NCBI GenBank assembly: GCA_900549325.1
Contig: UROI01000007.1
Location: 1 to 53,912 of the forward strand
Direction: 5' to 3'
DNA length: 53,912 nucleotides
From: an uncultured Mycoplasmatota bacterium
GTDB lineage: Bacteria; Bacillota_I; Bacilli_A; RF39; UBA660
The translations under genes and the position numbers were made by a program. Below are positions 16,657 to 25,772 of this stretch, in pieces. The notes beneath the pieces were generated by a model that was not told the DNA's origin, made no database searches, and saw nothing but the letters and a program-made list of their open reading frames with translations. Within the stretch, counting starts at the first letter, position 1, and each line of letters opens with the position of its first letter.

Positions 16657-16866
16657 TTAAACTGCAACAGACTATTTATTTTTGATATTCTTTATTTTGA
16701 ATTTTTTCTTTTAGCTCTCTTTTACTTAAACATTACTCTGAAGATATTTTAATATAATACTCTATTTCATTAATATCTTTAAATGATAGTAATTCACAAT
16801 AGTGAGACCAGCTTAATTGGGCAACCACTGGCTGCCCTTTTTCTGACAGCAAATAGAGCCCTCCCA
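16657..16866 (-). pseudogene. DUF1016 middle fragment, second unit
   Basis: A second tandem unit encodes KGQPVVAQLSWSHYCELL and then ends in stops. Its palindrome is GGGCAACCA/TGGCTGCCC (16819-16837). Most of the unit is nearly identical to the preceding one, while the palindrome arms differ. Another palindrome with arms TTGGTCGCCA lies just outside at 16870-16890. Confidence 0.7.
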
Positions 16867-16869
16867 TTT

Positions 16870-16890
16870 TTGGTCGCCAGTGGCGACCAA
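16870..16890. repeat. palindrome with arms TTGGTCGCCA
   Basis: Perfect 10+1+10 palindrome between DUF1016 fragments. It has no T tract, unlike most other members, and no recognisable coding context. Confidence 0.7.
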
Positions 16891-16942
16891 ATCTTATTAT
16901 TAAATATTAAATAAAACAGTCTTATTCTTCGTAATGTTTTTT

Positions 16943-17754
16943 CTAAGACAATATATAATTTTTAGAAAATATTCTGTTATCACTGGAATACTCTATGTAA
17001 TAACCATTATCTTTCTTACAGATTATTACTCCAATAGTTTTATCTTGATTTATGGTTTTAATATTTTTATCTACATAATTCGTATATATTTGTATTTGGC
17101 CGATATGTTCTTTCTTTAGTTCGGTTACTTTTAATTCTATTACTATAAAACAATTATAAATATAATTAAATAGTAATAAATCTATATAGTTATAGGTATT
17201 ACCTATTTTTATTTTGTATTCATTTTCTATGTATGAGAAACCTGTGCCTAATTCTTTTAGGAATGATGGTATATCTTCAAGTATTAATCTTTGCAATATT
17301 TTTTCAGTTACTTCTTCTTTATCTATGTTGTATTTATTCTTTATAACTATTGGATTTTTTATAAAATCACTTACTACTGTTTTTTCTTTATTTATTAACT
17401 TTAATTTTGTATTATTATCTAGTCTTTGATATTCTTTTGATTTTATTTTTTTAACTCTCTAACACTTAAATTATAATCTCCAGTTTGCTTTATGTAATAG
17501 TTAATTTCATTAATATCTTTAAATGATAAAAGTTCACAATAATGACTCCATGTCAAATGTCGCGACAGTGTCGAGAAATTCTTAAACATCAAATAGAACT
17601 TCCTTATTTTTAACAATGTTTTATAATTATATTTTTTTCCAACCTCAGTGATTAATTTATTGGAATATTCCTTTATTAGACTTTCTCCATACTTAGCTCT
17701 ATCTTCGCCGCCTTGTGCTTCAATTAATAATTTACCGACATTATAATAATTCAT
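16943..17754 (-). pseudogene. second DUF1016 (YhcG-type) nuclease gene, disrupted by a frameshift
   Basis: The segment encodes a nearly complete second copy of the DUF1016 nuclease. The first part (17443-17754) runs from MNYYNVGKLLIEAQGG through TWSHYCELLS to VRELKK. It then meets a stop in a run of seven A near 17446-17452, and the reading continues in another frame through the PDDEXK domain to ILS at 16943. The copy lacks the first ~30 residues of its neighbour but has a good Shine-Dalgarno site (GGAGG) ten bases after the neighbour's stop. Its palindrome is short (CGACA/TGTCG, 17563-17573). The shift in a homopolymer could be reversible, but it could equally be decay. Confidence 0.75.
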
Positions 17755-17763
17755 TTAGGCCTC

Positions 17764-18669
17764 CTAAGACAATATATAATTCTTAGAGAATATTCTGCTA
17801 TCACTAGAATACTCTATGTAATAACCATTATCTTTCTTACAAATTATTACTCCAATAGTTTTATCTTGATTTATAGTTTTAATATTTTTATCTACATAAT
17901 TCATATATATTTGTATTTGGCCGATATGTTCTTTTTTTAATTCTGTTACTTTTAATTCTATTACTACATAACAATTAAACTTGATATTGTATAAAAGTAG
18001 ATCTATATAATTAAAGGTATTACCCATTTTTATTTTGTATTCATTTTCTATGTATGAGAAACCTGTACCTAATTCTTTTAGAAAATTATCTAAATCTTCG
18101 AATATTAATTTTTTTAATATTTTTTCAGTTACTTCTTCTTTATCTATGTTGTATTTATTCTTTATAACTATTGGATTTTTTATAAAATCGCTTACTACTG
18201 TTTTTTCTTTATTTATTAACTTTAATTTAGTATTATCATCTAGTCTTTGATACTCTTTAGATTTTATCTTTTCTTTTAATTTTCTATAAGATAGATTTTG
18301 CTTTATAGAAGTATCTACATAATAATTGATTTCATTTATATCTTTTAACGATAAAAGTTCGCAATAATGACTCCATGTCAATTGGGCAGGCAATGCCTGC
18401 CCTTTTTGATATATCAAATAAAACTTTCTCATATTCTTTAAACTTCTAGTGGAATATCCTTTGCCTAATTCTTTTGTTAATCTTTCTGAATACTCTTTTA
18501 TTAAGCCGTCACCATACTTAGCTCTATCTTCGCCACCTTGTGCTTCAATTAATAACTTACCTACATTATAATAAGTACTTAGTTCATTTTTATTTTTTGA
18601 ATAATCTTTTACTCTTTTGTATACTTCGTTGTTTATTAGTTCGTTTTTTATTTCTTTATAATAATTCAT
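17764..18669 (-). CDS. DUF1016 / YhcG-type PDDEXK nuclease domain protein
   Basis: This 301-residue protein is the intact member of the local family. The N-terminal half (DUF1016_N) contains YYNVGKLLIEAQGGEDRAKYG and the hallmark LTWSHYCELL at about 98-107. The C-terminal half is a PD-(D/E)xK nuclease fold with GTGFSYIENEYKI, YIDLLLYN (the catalytic Asp), VIELKV (E-x-K) and GQIQIYMNYVD. Such proteins are common on mobile or defence-related loci, but their substrates are not settled. A 19-base palindrome (18384-18402) encodes the residues just before WSHY and is followed on the plus strand by five T. The gene lies upstream of a degraded second copy. Confidence 0.9.
   Translation of the reverse strand: MNYYKEIKNELINNEVYKRVKDYSKNKNELSTYYNVGKLLIEAQGGEDRAKYGDGLIKEYSERLTKELGKGYSTRSLKNMRKFYLIYQKGQALPAQLTWSHYCELLSLKDINEINYYVDTSIKQNLSYRKLKEKIKSKEYQRLDDNTKLKLINKEKTVVSDFIKNPIVIKNKYNIDKEEVTEKILKKLIFEDLDNFLKELGTGFSYIENEYKIKMGNTFNYIDLLLYNIKFNCYVVIELKVTELKKEHIGQIQIYMNYVDKNIKTINQDKTIGVIICKKDNGYYIEYSSDSRIFSKNYILS
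18384..18402. repeat. palindrome with arms GGGCAGGCA inside the intact DUF1016 gene
   Basis: Perfect 9+1+9 palindrome that encodes part of the KGQALPAQ linker. On the plus strand it is followed by CTTTTTG, so it has the form of an antisense terminator. Confidence 0.85.
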
Positions 18670-18756
18670 TTCTGTGCCTCCATAAGTACACTCTAGCAGG
18701 TTCTAATATATATTGCAAATGACTAAAACTTGTTTTTGGGTATTGAAAAAGATAAG

Positions 18757-18784
18757 AAAAAAGACCTTTAGATTTCTAAAAGTC
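18757..18784 (-). terminator. intrinsic terminator of the MFS-like gene
   Basis: On the minus strand GACTTTTAG/CTAAAGGTC with a four-base loop is followed by six T. It lies 65 bases after the gene's stop. Confidence 0.8.
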
Positions 18785-18849
18785 CTTACTTTGATTTTTT
18801 GATACCTTTAAAAGATGTTTTTGAGTAAAATTACTATTTTACGTGTATT

Positions 18850-19929
18850 TTACACTTTATTATCTCTTTTTATAAAACTTATTATAAATATTAATACTAT
18901 TGTTAGATAAAGAATTATTTTTATATCATTAATAAAGTATCCTATCAGACACATTATACTTCTTACCATACAGAATATTATTTCTACGATTAATAGATAT
19001 CCTTTAATATTAGTATCTTCTTTTATACTATATATATTTTCTGAGGATACTATCTCAAATATTTTTATACCTAGTCCTTCAAATAAAGCTATAATTAATA
19101 CTAAGTATTTATTACTTATATTTAGTTTTAATATTAATATGATACAAAATAATATATTTAAATATTTAAAATATTTTTTATCATCTACTTTTCTAACAAA
19201 GAAATAGATAAAGATACAAGAACTAATACCCATAATTATATTAAATATTCCTACATAACTAATGGTATTATTTATAAATAGATATAGATATAATGGCTGA
19301 AGACTTAAGTTTATTACTTTAGCTTGTTCACATATAAAGAATAATAGTTTATTTTTTTCTATTTTATCTATTTTTATTTTATTGTTATTTGTTTTATCTT
19401 CGTATTTAAATATTGGTATAATAGCTAATACTGAGATTATTATTACGATTATAGCAAGTATTAACTTTGATAGTTTAGCTTCTACATAAGTACCTATTAC
19501 TGAAGACAGAACTATGGCTATATTAGTATATATTAATATACTACCTATTTCTTTTCTTTCGTGATTATTTATAGATTTAATGGCATAATAGTGTCTTATA
19601 GTATGATAGGTATAGGCTCCAAGTCCATAGATAATACTAAATATTATTAGATTAGTGAATGTTTTATCCATTATAGACATATAATAGAAACTACCACTGA
19701 AGATAATACTGGATACTATTAATATATATTTTGGTTTTATTATTTTGGTTAGATAGATTACTATAGTACTAGTTATGGCTCCAGTTAAATATACTAATGA
19801 ATAAAATAGTAGTATTTCTTTTAGAGAATAGCCCATTTTATATAGTAGTACTGAAGAGAATACTTCTACTATATTTCTAGCTAAAGTAGATAGTAATATA
19901 AATATATTATATCTTTTTATATTAGACAT
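18850..19929 (-). CDS. MFS-like membrane transporter
   Basis: About eleven or twelve hydrophobic helices fill the 359 residues. The loop between helices 2 and 3 (YLTKIIKPKYILIV) stands where MFS carriers have their basic loop motif, and the protein divides into two similar halves separated by a Lys/Asn-rich loop (about 180-195). The substrate cannot be told. The ATG at 19929 follows GGTGATATCT, a good ribosome binding site that would be inside the gene if the upstream ATG were used. It is divergent from the radical SAM gene and followed by its own terminator. Confidence in MFS as opposed to another 12-helix family is moderate. Confidence 0.65.
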   Translation of the reverse strand: MSNIKRYNIFILLSTLARNIVEVFSSVLLYKMGYSLKEILLFYSLVYLTGAITSTIVIYLTKIIKPKYILIVSSIIFSGSFYYMSIMDKTFTNLIIFSIIYGLGAYTYHTIRHYYAIKSINNHERKEIGSILIYTNIAIVLSSVIGTYVEAKLSKLILAIIVIIISVLAIIPIFKYEDKTNNNKIKIDKIEKNKLLFFICEQAKVINLSLQPLYLYLFINNTISYVGIFNIIMGISSCIFIYFFVRKVDDKKYFKYLNILFCIILILKLNISNKYLVLIIALFEGLGIKIFEIVSSENIYSIKEDTNIKGYLLIVEIIFCMVRSIMCLIGYFINDIKIILYLTIVLIFIISFIKRDNKV

Positions 19930-19998
19930 AGATATCACCATTATTTATTATGTATTTTTTTTATTTTATGATACAATATATCTTGAGGTGACTGATAT

Positions 19999-20928
19999 AT
20001 GTTTAAATATACGTTAGATAATAAGAGATATCATACTTTGAATTATTATCTTAAGAATAGATTTAATTCTAAAGTATTTAAAGTTAGTTTGAATGCTGGT
20101 TTTACTTGTCCTAATATTGATGGTACTAAGGGTTATGGTGGCTGTATATATTGTTCTAAGAGTGGTTCTGGAGAATATGGTGGTAATCCTAATAAGGATT
20201 TGACTACTCAGTTTTATGAAGTTAAAGATGTTATAGAAAAGAAATGGCCTAATAGTAAGTATATTGCTTATTTTCAAGCTAGAACTAATACTTATGCTCC
20301 TCTTGAGGTATTAAAAGCTAAATATGAAGAAGTATTAAAGATAGATAATGTTATTGGGTTATTTATTGCTACTAGATGTGATGCTATTACTGAAGATACT
20401 TTAGATTATTTAGAGGAACTTAATAAGAGAACTTATCTTACTATTGAACTTGGTTTACAAACTATACATGAAAAGACCTCTAAACTAATTAATAGAGGTC
20501 ATACTCTTGAAGAGTTTGATTGTATGGTTAAGAAATTAAGGGATAGGAATATTGATGTTGTTGTTCATATTATTAATGGTTTACCTTATGAAACTGAGGA
20601 TATGATGTTAGATACTGTTAAGCATTTAAATACCTTGGATATACAGGGTATTAAAATACATATGTTAAATATTGTTAAGGATACCCCTTTAGAAACTTTA
20701 TATAATAAAGAACATTTTCATATATTATCTAAAGAAGAATATATAGATATAGTTATTAAACAGTTAGAATTATTAGATCCTAAGATAGTAATTCATAGAA
20801 TTACTTCTGATCCTGATGTATCTACTTTAGTAGAACCTACTTGGTTAATTAAGAAATTTTGTTTACTTAATGATATTGATAAAGAAATGGTAAGAAGAGA
20901 TACTTACCAAGGTAAGTATTATATATAA
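19999..20928 (+). CDS. TIGR01212-family radical SAM protein (YtqA/YhcC)
   Basis: The protein begins with the family signature CPNIDGTKGYGGCIYC, which holds the three Cys that bind the 4Fe-4S cluster used to cleave S-adenosylmethionine. IAYFQARTNTYAPLEVLK and ELGLQTIHEKTSKLINRGHT follow, both typical of YtqA/YhcC. The substrate of this conserved family is not established. The length of 309 residues is normal. The Shine-Dalgarno site GAGGTGA supports the ATG. It is monocistronic, with an intrinsic terminator and a tandem-hairpin element behind it. Confidence 0.93.
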   Translation: MFKYTLDNKRYHTLNYYLKNRFNSKVFKVSLNAGFTCPNIDGTKGYGGCIYCSKSGSGEYGGNPNKDLTTQFYEVKDVIEKKWPNSKYIAYFQARTNTYAPLEVLKAKYEEVLKIDNVIGLFIATRCDAITEDTLDYLEELNKRTYLTIELGLQTIHEKTSKLINRGHTLEEFDCMVKKLRDRNIDVVVHIINGLPYETEDMMLDTVKHLNTLDIQGIKIHMLNIVKDTPLETLYNKEHFHILSKEEYIDIVIKQLELLDPKIVIHRITSDPDVSTLVEPTWLIKKFCLLNDIDKEMVRRDTYQGKYYI

Positions 20929-20932
20929 TATT

Positions 20933-20968
20933 AAAACTGATAAAAATATATTTATCAGTTTTATTTTA
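20933..20968 (+). terminator. intrinsic terminator of the radical SAM gene
   Basis: AAAACTGATAAA/TTTATCAGTTTT with a six-base loop runs into a T-rich stretch, directly after the stop codon. Confidence 0.85.
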
Positions 20969-20974
20969 TGTTTT

Positions 20975-21069
20975 ACTATAAGCCTTACTATGTAAGTCTT
21001 ATTAGTGTTTAATTAAGCCAAGTAAACTTGTCTTAATTAAATGTATCCAAGATACCTATTATATATAAG
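20975..21069 (+). repeat. tandem-hairpin element copy 4 (two hairpins plus tail)
   Basis: Hairpin 1 (20975-21006) pairs ACTATAAG with CTTATTAGT and has a long apical helix CTTAC/GTAAG. Hairpin 2 (21008-21041) has arms TTTAATTAAG/CTTAATTAAA and apical CAAG/CTTG. In both, G-C, a C.T mismatch and C-G separate the lower and upper helices. The mini-hairpin GTATC-CAA-GATAC (21043-21055) and the tail CTATTATATATAAG follow. Confidence 0.85.
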
Positions 21070-21118
21070 CATATGATATAAGAGTTAGTATTAAACAGAT
21101 AATTTGTACTTATCTACG

Positions 21119-22497
21119 GACAGTTTTTTATTTATACTTAAAGGTATTACCATATTATTATTAAATATTGCTAAGACAGACGACCTTTTTTTGATATTCT
21201 TTATATATACAATAAAATTAAAATTATAGAATAGGTGTCGTCTTATGTTTAAATTATACAATAGTCAGTCTCAAATTACAAATAATATCAGAACTTTTCT
21301 TAAAGAAAATACTACTTCTTTACATAAACATCAGTTAAATTTTTTACCTGAAGTTCTTTTTGTATCCGAATCTTCTGTTGTTTCTGATATATCTAAAACT
21401 CTAAAAGAAAATTTCACTTTAATTCAACAAGATTCTATTATTAAAAGAATTCATAGACTTTTTAATAACTCTAGATATAAAGGTAAAGAACTTTTCTCTG
21501 AAATTGTTAGATACATTATATCTAATTACAAATTTAGTCATAGTGATAAAAGAATTCATATTATTATTGATCCATATGTATTCTAAAGATAATTACACTG
21601 TTTTACTTCTTTCTATGAGAATTTTGGTAAACAAGGATTTCCTATTTATTTTGAATGTTTTGAAGGAATTAATAATCCTATTGCTTTTGCTGATTCTACT
21701 ATCATTAAAGCTATTAATACAGTAAATGAACTATTTAGTTATTATGATTTTGATCTTATTTTTCTTGCTGATAGATGGTTTAACTCTTCTAGTATCCTAT
21801 CTCATATTGACTCTTTAGGCCACACTTATGTTATTAGATTAAAATGTAATCTATCAACTCTTATTTTCAATGAAAAAGAAGGGCACAATATCAGAAGGCA
21901 AACTGGTGATTTATTTGCTTATCAATTTCATTCTGTATTTTATGAAAATGTGATTTTATATGATAATAATTCTATTACCACCTCTATTGTAAGAGGCAAA
22001 AGAAGTGGTGTTAAAGAAGCCTAGATTATTGCAACTAATGGAGATCCAAAGAGAGCAATAAAAGATTATGGCTATCGTTTTGGTGGCATTGAAACTATCT
22101 TCAAAAATCAGAAATCTAATGGTTTCTATCTTGAAGATATTTGTTCTGCTTCTTTAGAATATTTTGAAAATCTTTATGCAACCATCTGCATTTGTGTCCT
22201 TTTACTTACTTCAATTGGTACACATTATACAAATAGAAGAAGAGACTATAAAAATGTTAAAATTACAACTCATAAAATTTATAAAAACAAAGGTAAGATC
22301 AGAGTTATATCTATTTTTAATACTGGTCTCACCTTATTTAAACTCGCCTTTAATTCTTATCAAAATATTAATTTACGACTTAATTTTATCATTCTTGATG
22401 TCTAAAAATATGCATTTTTTGTCATTTTTAGTATATCACTGGGTGTCGGTTTGTCACTTATAAAGCCTTACTTTATAAGGCTTTATAAAAAACTGTC
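21119..22497 (+). mobile_element. degenerate DDE insertion sequence, IS4-like
   Basis: The element is 1379 bases long and bounded by perfect 13-bp inverted repeats, GACAGTTTTTTAT at the left and its complement at the right. It contains one transposase gene broken by frameshifts and a stop. A clear target-site duplication is not visible. It abuts the left end of the RIT element after only 19 bases. Confidence 0.75.
21245..22405 (+). pseudogene. IS4-like transposase, inactivated
   Basis: The product resembles DDE transposases of the IS4 group: a first-Asp region (HIIID), a second Asp in LADRWFNS, and a Y-x2-R...E-x6-K signature in YGYRFGGIETIFKNQK. The reading frame is broken three times. Near 21573 one extra base shifts the frame, and the segment KDNYTVLL is then read in another frame. 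A second indel near 21625 restores the original frame. At 22022 a TAG replaces what is probably a Trp codon (KEA-stop-IIATN). Base usage is like that of the host genes, so the copy may have resided here for some time. It cannot make an active transposase without suppression. Confidence 0.82.
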
Positions 22498-22516
22498 AGT
22501 TAATAAGTAATTTGTA

Positions 22517-22607
22517 TTATCAGGGAATTAATATTATCAGGGATTTTTAAAAAGAAGCCTTATAAATAAAAGGTTTCTCTTTTCTTTTTCCCTGATAACG
22601 TTTATAA
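22517..22607. repeat. RIT left inverted repeat
   Basis: A 91-base repeat starting TTATCAGGG. It contains a second TTATCAGGG 17 bases inward and an inverted CCCTGATAA near the inner edge, probably recombinase binding sites. The inner edge contains TATAAT (22603-22608), likely the -10 of the recombinase operon. Confidence 0.92.
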
Positions 22608-22655
22608 TACACTTCACTGGTAATGGGGCCAGTATGAAATGGAGATGATGTATTT

Positions 22656-23873
22656 ATGAATACAAATTTTAAAACCCAGATTGATAAGATATGTGAGGAG
22701 GCAATTAATGTAGGATTTTCAAAAATTACTATGGATAATTATCTATTTATTTGGAATAAATATATTAAATGGAAACAAATTAATGACTTTGTATATGATG
22801 AAAAAGAATATGCTAAATTTTTACTGGAGTGTTATGGCTTTGATGTTAATACTTTTTCTAATAAATCAACTAAATCGTGGTTTCAGCAACTAATGAGATC
22901 TAAAAAAATATTGGATGATTTTGATAGTTACAAAAAATGTATAACTAGAGAAGCATTACCAGGAAAATTGTATAATATATATCCAAGTGAATGGGACAAC
23001 ATTTTTACCAATTACGAAAAGTATTGTTTTAATGTTAGACAAAATTCACATGATACTGTAAAAGCGAAAACTTCATATGCGAAAAGAATATCTTCATGGT
23101 TTTATCAAAATAAAGTAACAGATTTATCAAAAATAACAAAAGAGCATATTTTTCTATTCACAAATATTTTTATTGATAAATCCTATAGAGTAAAACAAAG
23201 AAATTTTTATGTGCTAAAACAATTTTTAGAATACTTATTTATCAATAGCATTTTAAACCAAGATTTATCAATATATGTACCATCTATAAAGAGACAATCG
23301 AGAAAGAAAATACCAACTTATTTAAAGGTTCAAGATATACAAATCATATTAGACAGTATTGATAATAATACTATTTTAGGAAAAAGAGACTATTGTATTA
23401 TTTTACTTTCTGCAAGATATGGACTACGAATAAGTGATATATTAAATATTAAGCTTAAAGATATAGATTGGATAAATAATAAAATAAGTGTTAAGCAATT
23501 TAAAAACAATAATTTAAATTTATTACCTTTAACAAAAGAACTTGGCTGGGCAATTATTAATTATATTACTGAATCAAGACCAAAATGTAAAAACGAATAT
23601 TTATTTGTTAAAATGAAATATCCATTTGATAAAATGACACATTTTAATCAATTTAATAAATATTTTGAAAAAGCAGATATAAATGTAAATGAAAAAAATA
23701 AAAAAGGAATTCACAATCTTAGACATAGCCTTGCAACGAATATGTTGGATAGTGGAATACCTTTAAGCATTATTTCATCTACTTTAGGTGATACTTTTGA
23801 AACAACATCAAACACCTATATAAAAACATCAGAAAAATTATTGATTCAATGTGCTTTGGAGGTAGATGAATAA
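22656..23873 (+). CDS. RIT tyrosine recombinase 1
   Basis: This 405-residue protein has an N-terminal SAM-like core-binding region (about 120-205) and a catalytic domain. The first Arg lies in ARYGLRISDIL, the His-x-x-Arg box in HNLRHSLATN and the nucleophile Tyr in TSNTYIKT. The usual third-position His of the GH motif is changed (TLGDTFE), a divergence often seen in one member of such trios. It is the longest of the three, with an extra ~110-residue N-terminal part. The Shine-Dalgarno stretch GGAGATGAT precedes the ATG. The stop overlaps the start of the next gene. Confidence 0.93.
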   Translation: MNTNFKTQIDKICEEAINVGFSKITMDNYLFIWNKYIKWKQINDFVYDEKEYAKFLLECYGFDVNTFSNKSTKSWFQQLMRSKKILDDFDSYKKCITREALPGKLYNIYPSEWDNIFTNYEKYCFNVRQNSHDTVKAKTSYAKRISSWFYQNKVTDLSKITKEHIFLFTNIFIDKSYRVKQRNFYVLKQFLEYLFINSILNQDLSIYVPSIKRQSRKKIPTYLKVQDIQIILDSIDNNTILGKRDYCIILLSARYGLRISDILNIKLKDIDWINNKISVKQFKNNNLNLLPLTKELGWAIINYITESRPKCKNEYLFVKMKYPFDKMTHFNQFNKYFEKADINVNEKNKKGIHNLRHSLATNMLDSGIPLSIISSTLGDTFETTSNTYIKTSEKLLIQCALEVDE

Positions 23874-24802
23874 TGTATAAATATAATACCTTAATCTTAA
23901 TTTTTTTGCAATACAAAAGAAGTTTAGGATACAAATATAAAAGTGATGAAATTATTTTAAAAGAAATAGGTAAATATCTAGTTGACAATAATGTTATAAC
24001 TATAACAAAAGAAATAACAGAAGGATATGCAAGACTTAACGAAAACATCAAACCAAATACACTTGCTAGAAATATGGGGGTTTTTAGGGAATTTAATAAA
24101 TATTTATTATTAAATGATATTGAATGTTATCAAATATCAAAGAAAATATATCCACAAAATCATCATAATTTTATACCTTATGTATTTTCTTACGAAGAAA
24201 TAAAAAGAATATATTCTAATCTTAATTTCATTTATAATAGTCCAAAATACACCTATTATCAAAAAACAATATACCCATTAATTATAAAAATTTTATATCA
24301 AACAGGTATGAGAATTGGCGAAACTATAAATATAAAAATTAACGACTATAAAGAAAATTATTTTATACTTAATGATACAAAAAATGGAGAAGACAGAAAA
24401 ATAATGATACCACTTACACTTAAAGAAGAAATAAAAAGATATCATGTAAAATTTCATAATAAATCTGATAATAATGAATTGTTTTTTAAATTAAATAGAT
24501 CTACTATAGAAGGATATTTTAAAAAAACACTAAAACAATCTAATATTAAAAGAACAAATGGCATTCCAAGACTTCATGATTTAAGACACACTTTTATAGT
24601 TCATACAATTGAAAAATTTAGAAAAGAAGGTAAAGACATAGATGAAATGTTACCTATATTACAAGCATATGTTGGCCATCAATCACTTTCATCGCTAACA
24701 TATTATTTTCATTTAAATAATGATGTATTACAGGAATTAAGAAATGTTTCAAATAATAATTTCAATAGTTTGATACCATTAAAGGAAGATGAAGATGAAT
24801 AA
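23873..24802 (+). CDS. RIT tyrosine recombinase 2
   Basis: The 309 residues comprise a core-binding domain (about 1-100) and a catalytic domain with Arg in TGMRIGE, the box HDLRHTF, GHQS and Tyr in LTYYFHL. All the classical catalytic positions are present. The start codon overlaps the stop of recombinase 1 (TAATG), so the two are translationally coupled, and the stop lies inside recombinase 3. In RIT elements the three proteins are thought to act together, since they are always found in fixed order. Confidence 0.93.
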   Translation: MYKYNTLILIFLQYKRSLGYKYKSDEIILKEIGKYLVDNNVITITKEITEGYARLNENIKPNTLARNMGVFREFNKYLLLNDIECYQISKKIYPQNHHNFIPYVFSYEEIKRIYSNLNFIYNSPKYTYYQKTIYPLIIKILYQTGMRIGETINIKINDYKENYFILNDTKNGEDRKIMIPLTLKEEIKRYHVKFHNKSDNNELFFKLNRSTIEGYFKKTLKQSNIKRTNGIPRLHDLRHTFIVHTIEKFRKEGKDIDEMLPILQAYVGHQSLSSLTYYFHLNNDVLQELRNVSNNNFNSLIPLKEDEDE

Positions 24803-25772
24803 AGATTTTTCTTATTATTTATCACATTTTTTGAAAGATTATTTAGTGGTAGAACGACAATGTTCTAAACAAACTATAAGATCATATAAAAACACCTTTC
24901 AACAACTTGTTAATTATTTAGTTAATGTTAAAAATATTAAACTAAATAATATTAATTTTAACGTAATAACTAGAGAAATTGTATGTGAATTTTTAAATTA
25001 TCTTGAAGAAGAAAAGAAAGTATCTATAAGAACAAAAAATCAAAGGCTAGCAGCAATTAAGTCTTTTTATAAATACTGTGCCATAGATGAAATCAATAAT
25101 ATAGATAATATTAAAAAAGTGTTATCTATTAGGCAAAAAAGGTACATTAAACCAGTACAAGTCTATTTAACCGAAAAAGAATTAGAACAAATATTCAATG
25201 CCATAGATACAAGTACTAAATTAGGCAAAAGAAATCTTTTAGTTTTAGTATTGTTATATGATACAGCTGCTAGAGCAAATGAATTAATAAATTTAAAAAT
25301 TGAAGATATTAGATTAGAAGAGAATCTCATTATTTTAAATGGTAAAGGAAAAAAGAAAAGAATTGTTACAATTATGGATAATACAAAAGAATTATTAATA
25401 AAATATTTAAGAGAATATGAAATAAATGATGGTTATATATTTAGGAATAGTAGATATCGAAAGCAAAGTGAATATTTTATAAGAGATATTATCAATTCTA
25501 TTACATCTAAAATAAGTATAAATAAAAAAATCACACCACATACATTTAGAAGAACAAGAGCAACTCATTTATTAAATGCGGGAGTAAATATAGTATATAT
25601 ACAGGAATTATTAGGACACGAAAGTATATCTACAACACAAGAATATGCGAAAGTGTCTTTACAAGCAAAATTCGAAGCTATTAAAAAAGTATCACCAGAA
25701 TTTGTAAATGAAGATAAATACAAAGATTGGAATAATGATGCTGATCTACTTAATCAACTAATTAATTTATAA
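24789..25772 (+). CDS. RIT tyrosine recombinase 3
   Basis: This 327-residue XerC/D-like enzyme has the core-binding domain at about 5-100. The catalytic set is Arg in TAARANELI, Lys in GKGKKKRIV, the box HTFRRTRATH, GHES and Tyr in TQEYAKVS. It overlaps recombinase 2 by 14 bases. Its stop codon lies inside the right inverted repeat, so gene and repeat cannot be separated. It is the member closest to ordinary integrase-type Xer proteins. Confidence 0.93.
   Translation: MKMNKDFSYYLSHFLKDYLVVERQCSKQTIRSYKNTFQQLVNYLVNVKNIKLNNINFNVITREIVCEFLNYLEEEKKVSIRTKNQRLAAIKSFYKYCAIDEINNIDNIKKVLSIRQKRYIKPVQVYLTEKELEQIFNAIDTSTKLGKRNLLVLVLLYDTAARANELINLKIEDIRLEENLIILNGKGKKKRIVTIMDNTKELLIKYLREYEINDGYIFRNSRYRKQSEYFIRDIINSITSKISINKKITPHTFRRTRATHLLNAGVNIVYIQELLGHESISTTQEYAKVSLQAKFEAIKKVSPEFVNEDKYKDWNNDADLLNQLINL

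Noticed and set aside
16168..16890. Series of palindromes as a CRISPR array
   Set aside because: Repeats differ in sequence, spacing is irregular (about 50 to 200 bases), and no cas genes are near.
22458..22490. Hairpin TTATAAAGCCTTA/TATAAGGCTTTATAA before the IS right end
   Set aside because: It contains AGCCTTA like the tandem-hairpin elements, but it is a fully paired stem without the GCC...GTC mismatch core, so it was not counted as a ninth copy; probably the IS terminator.
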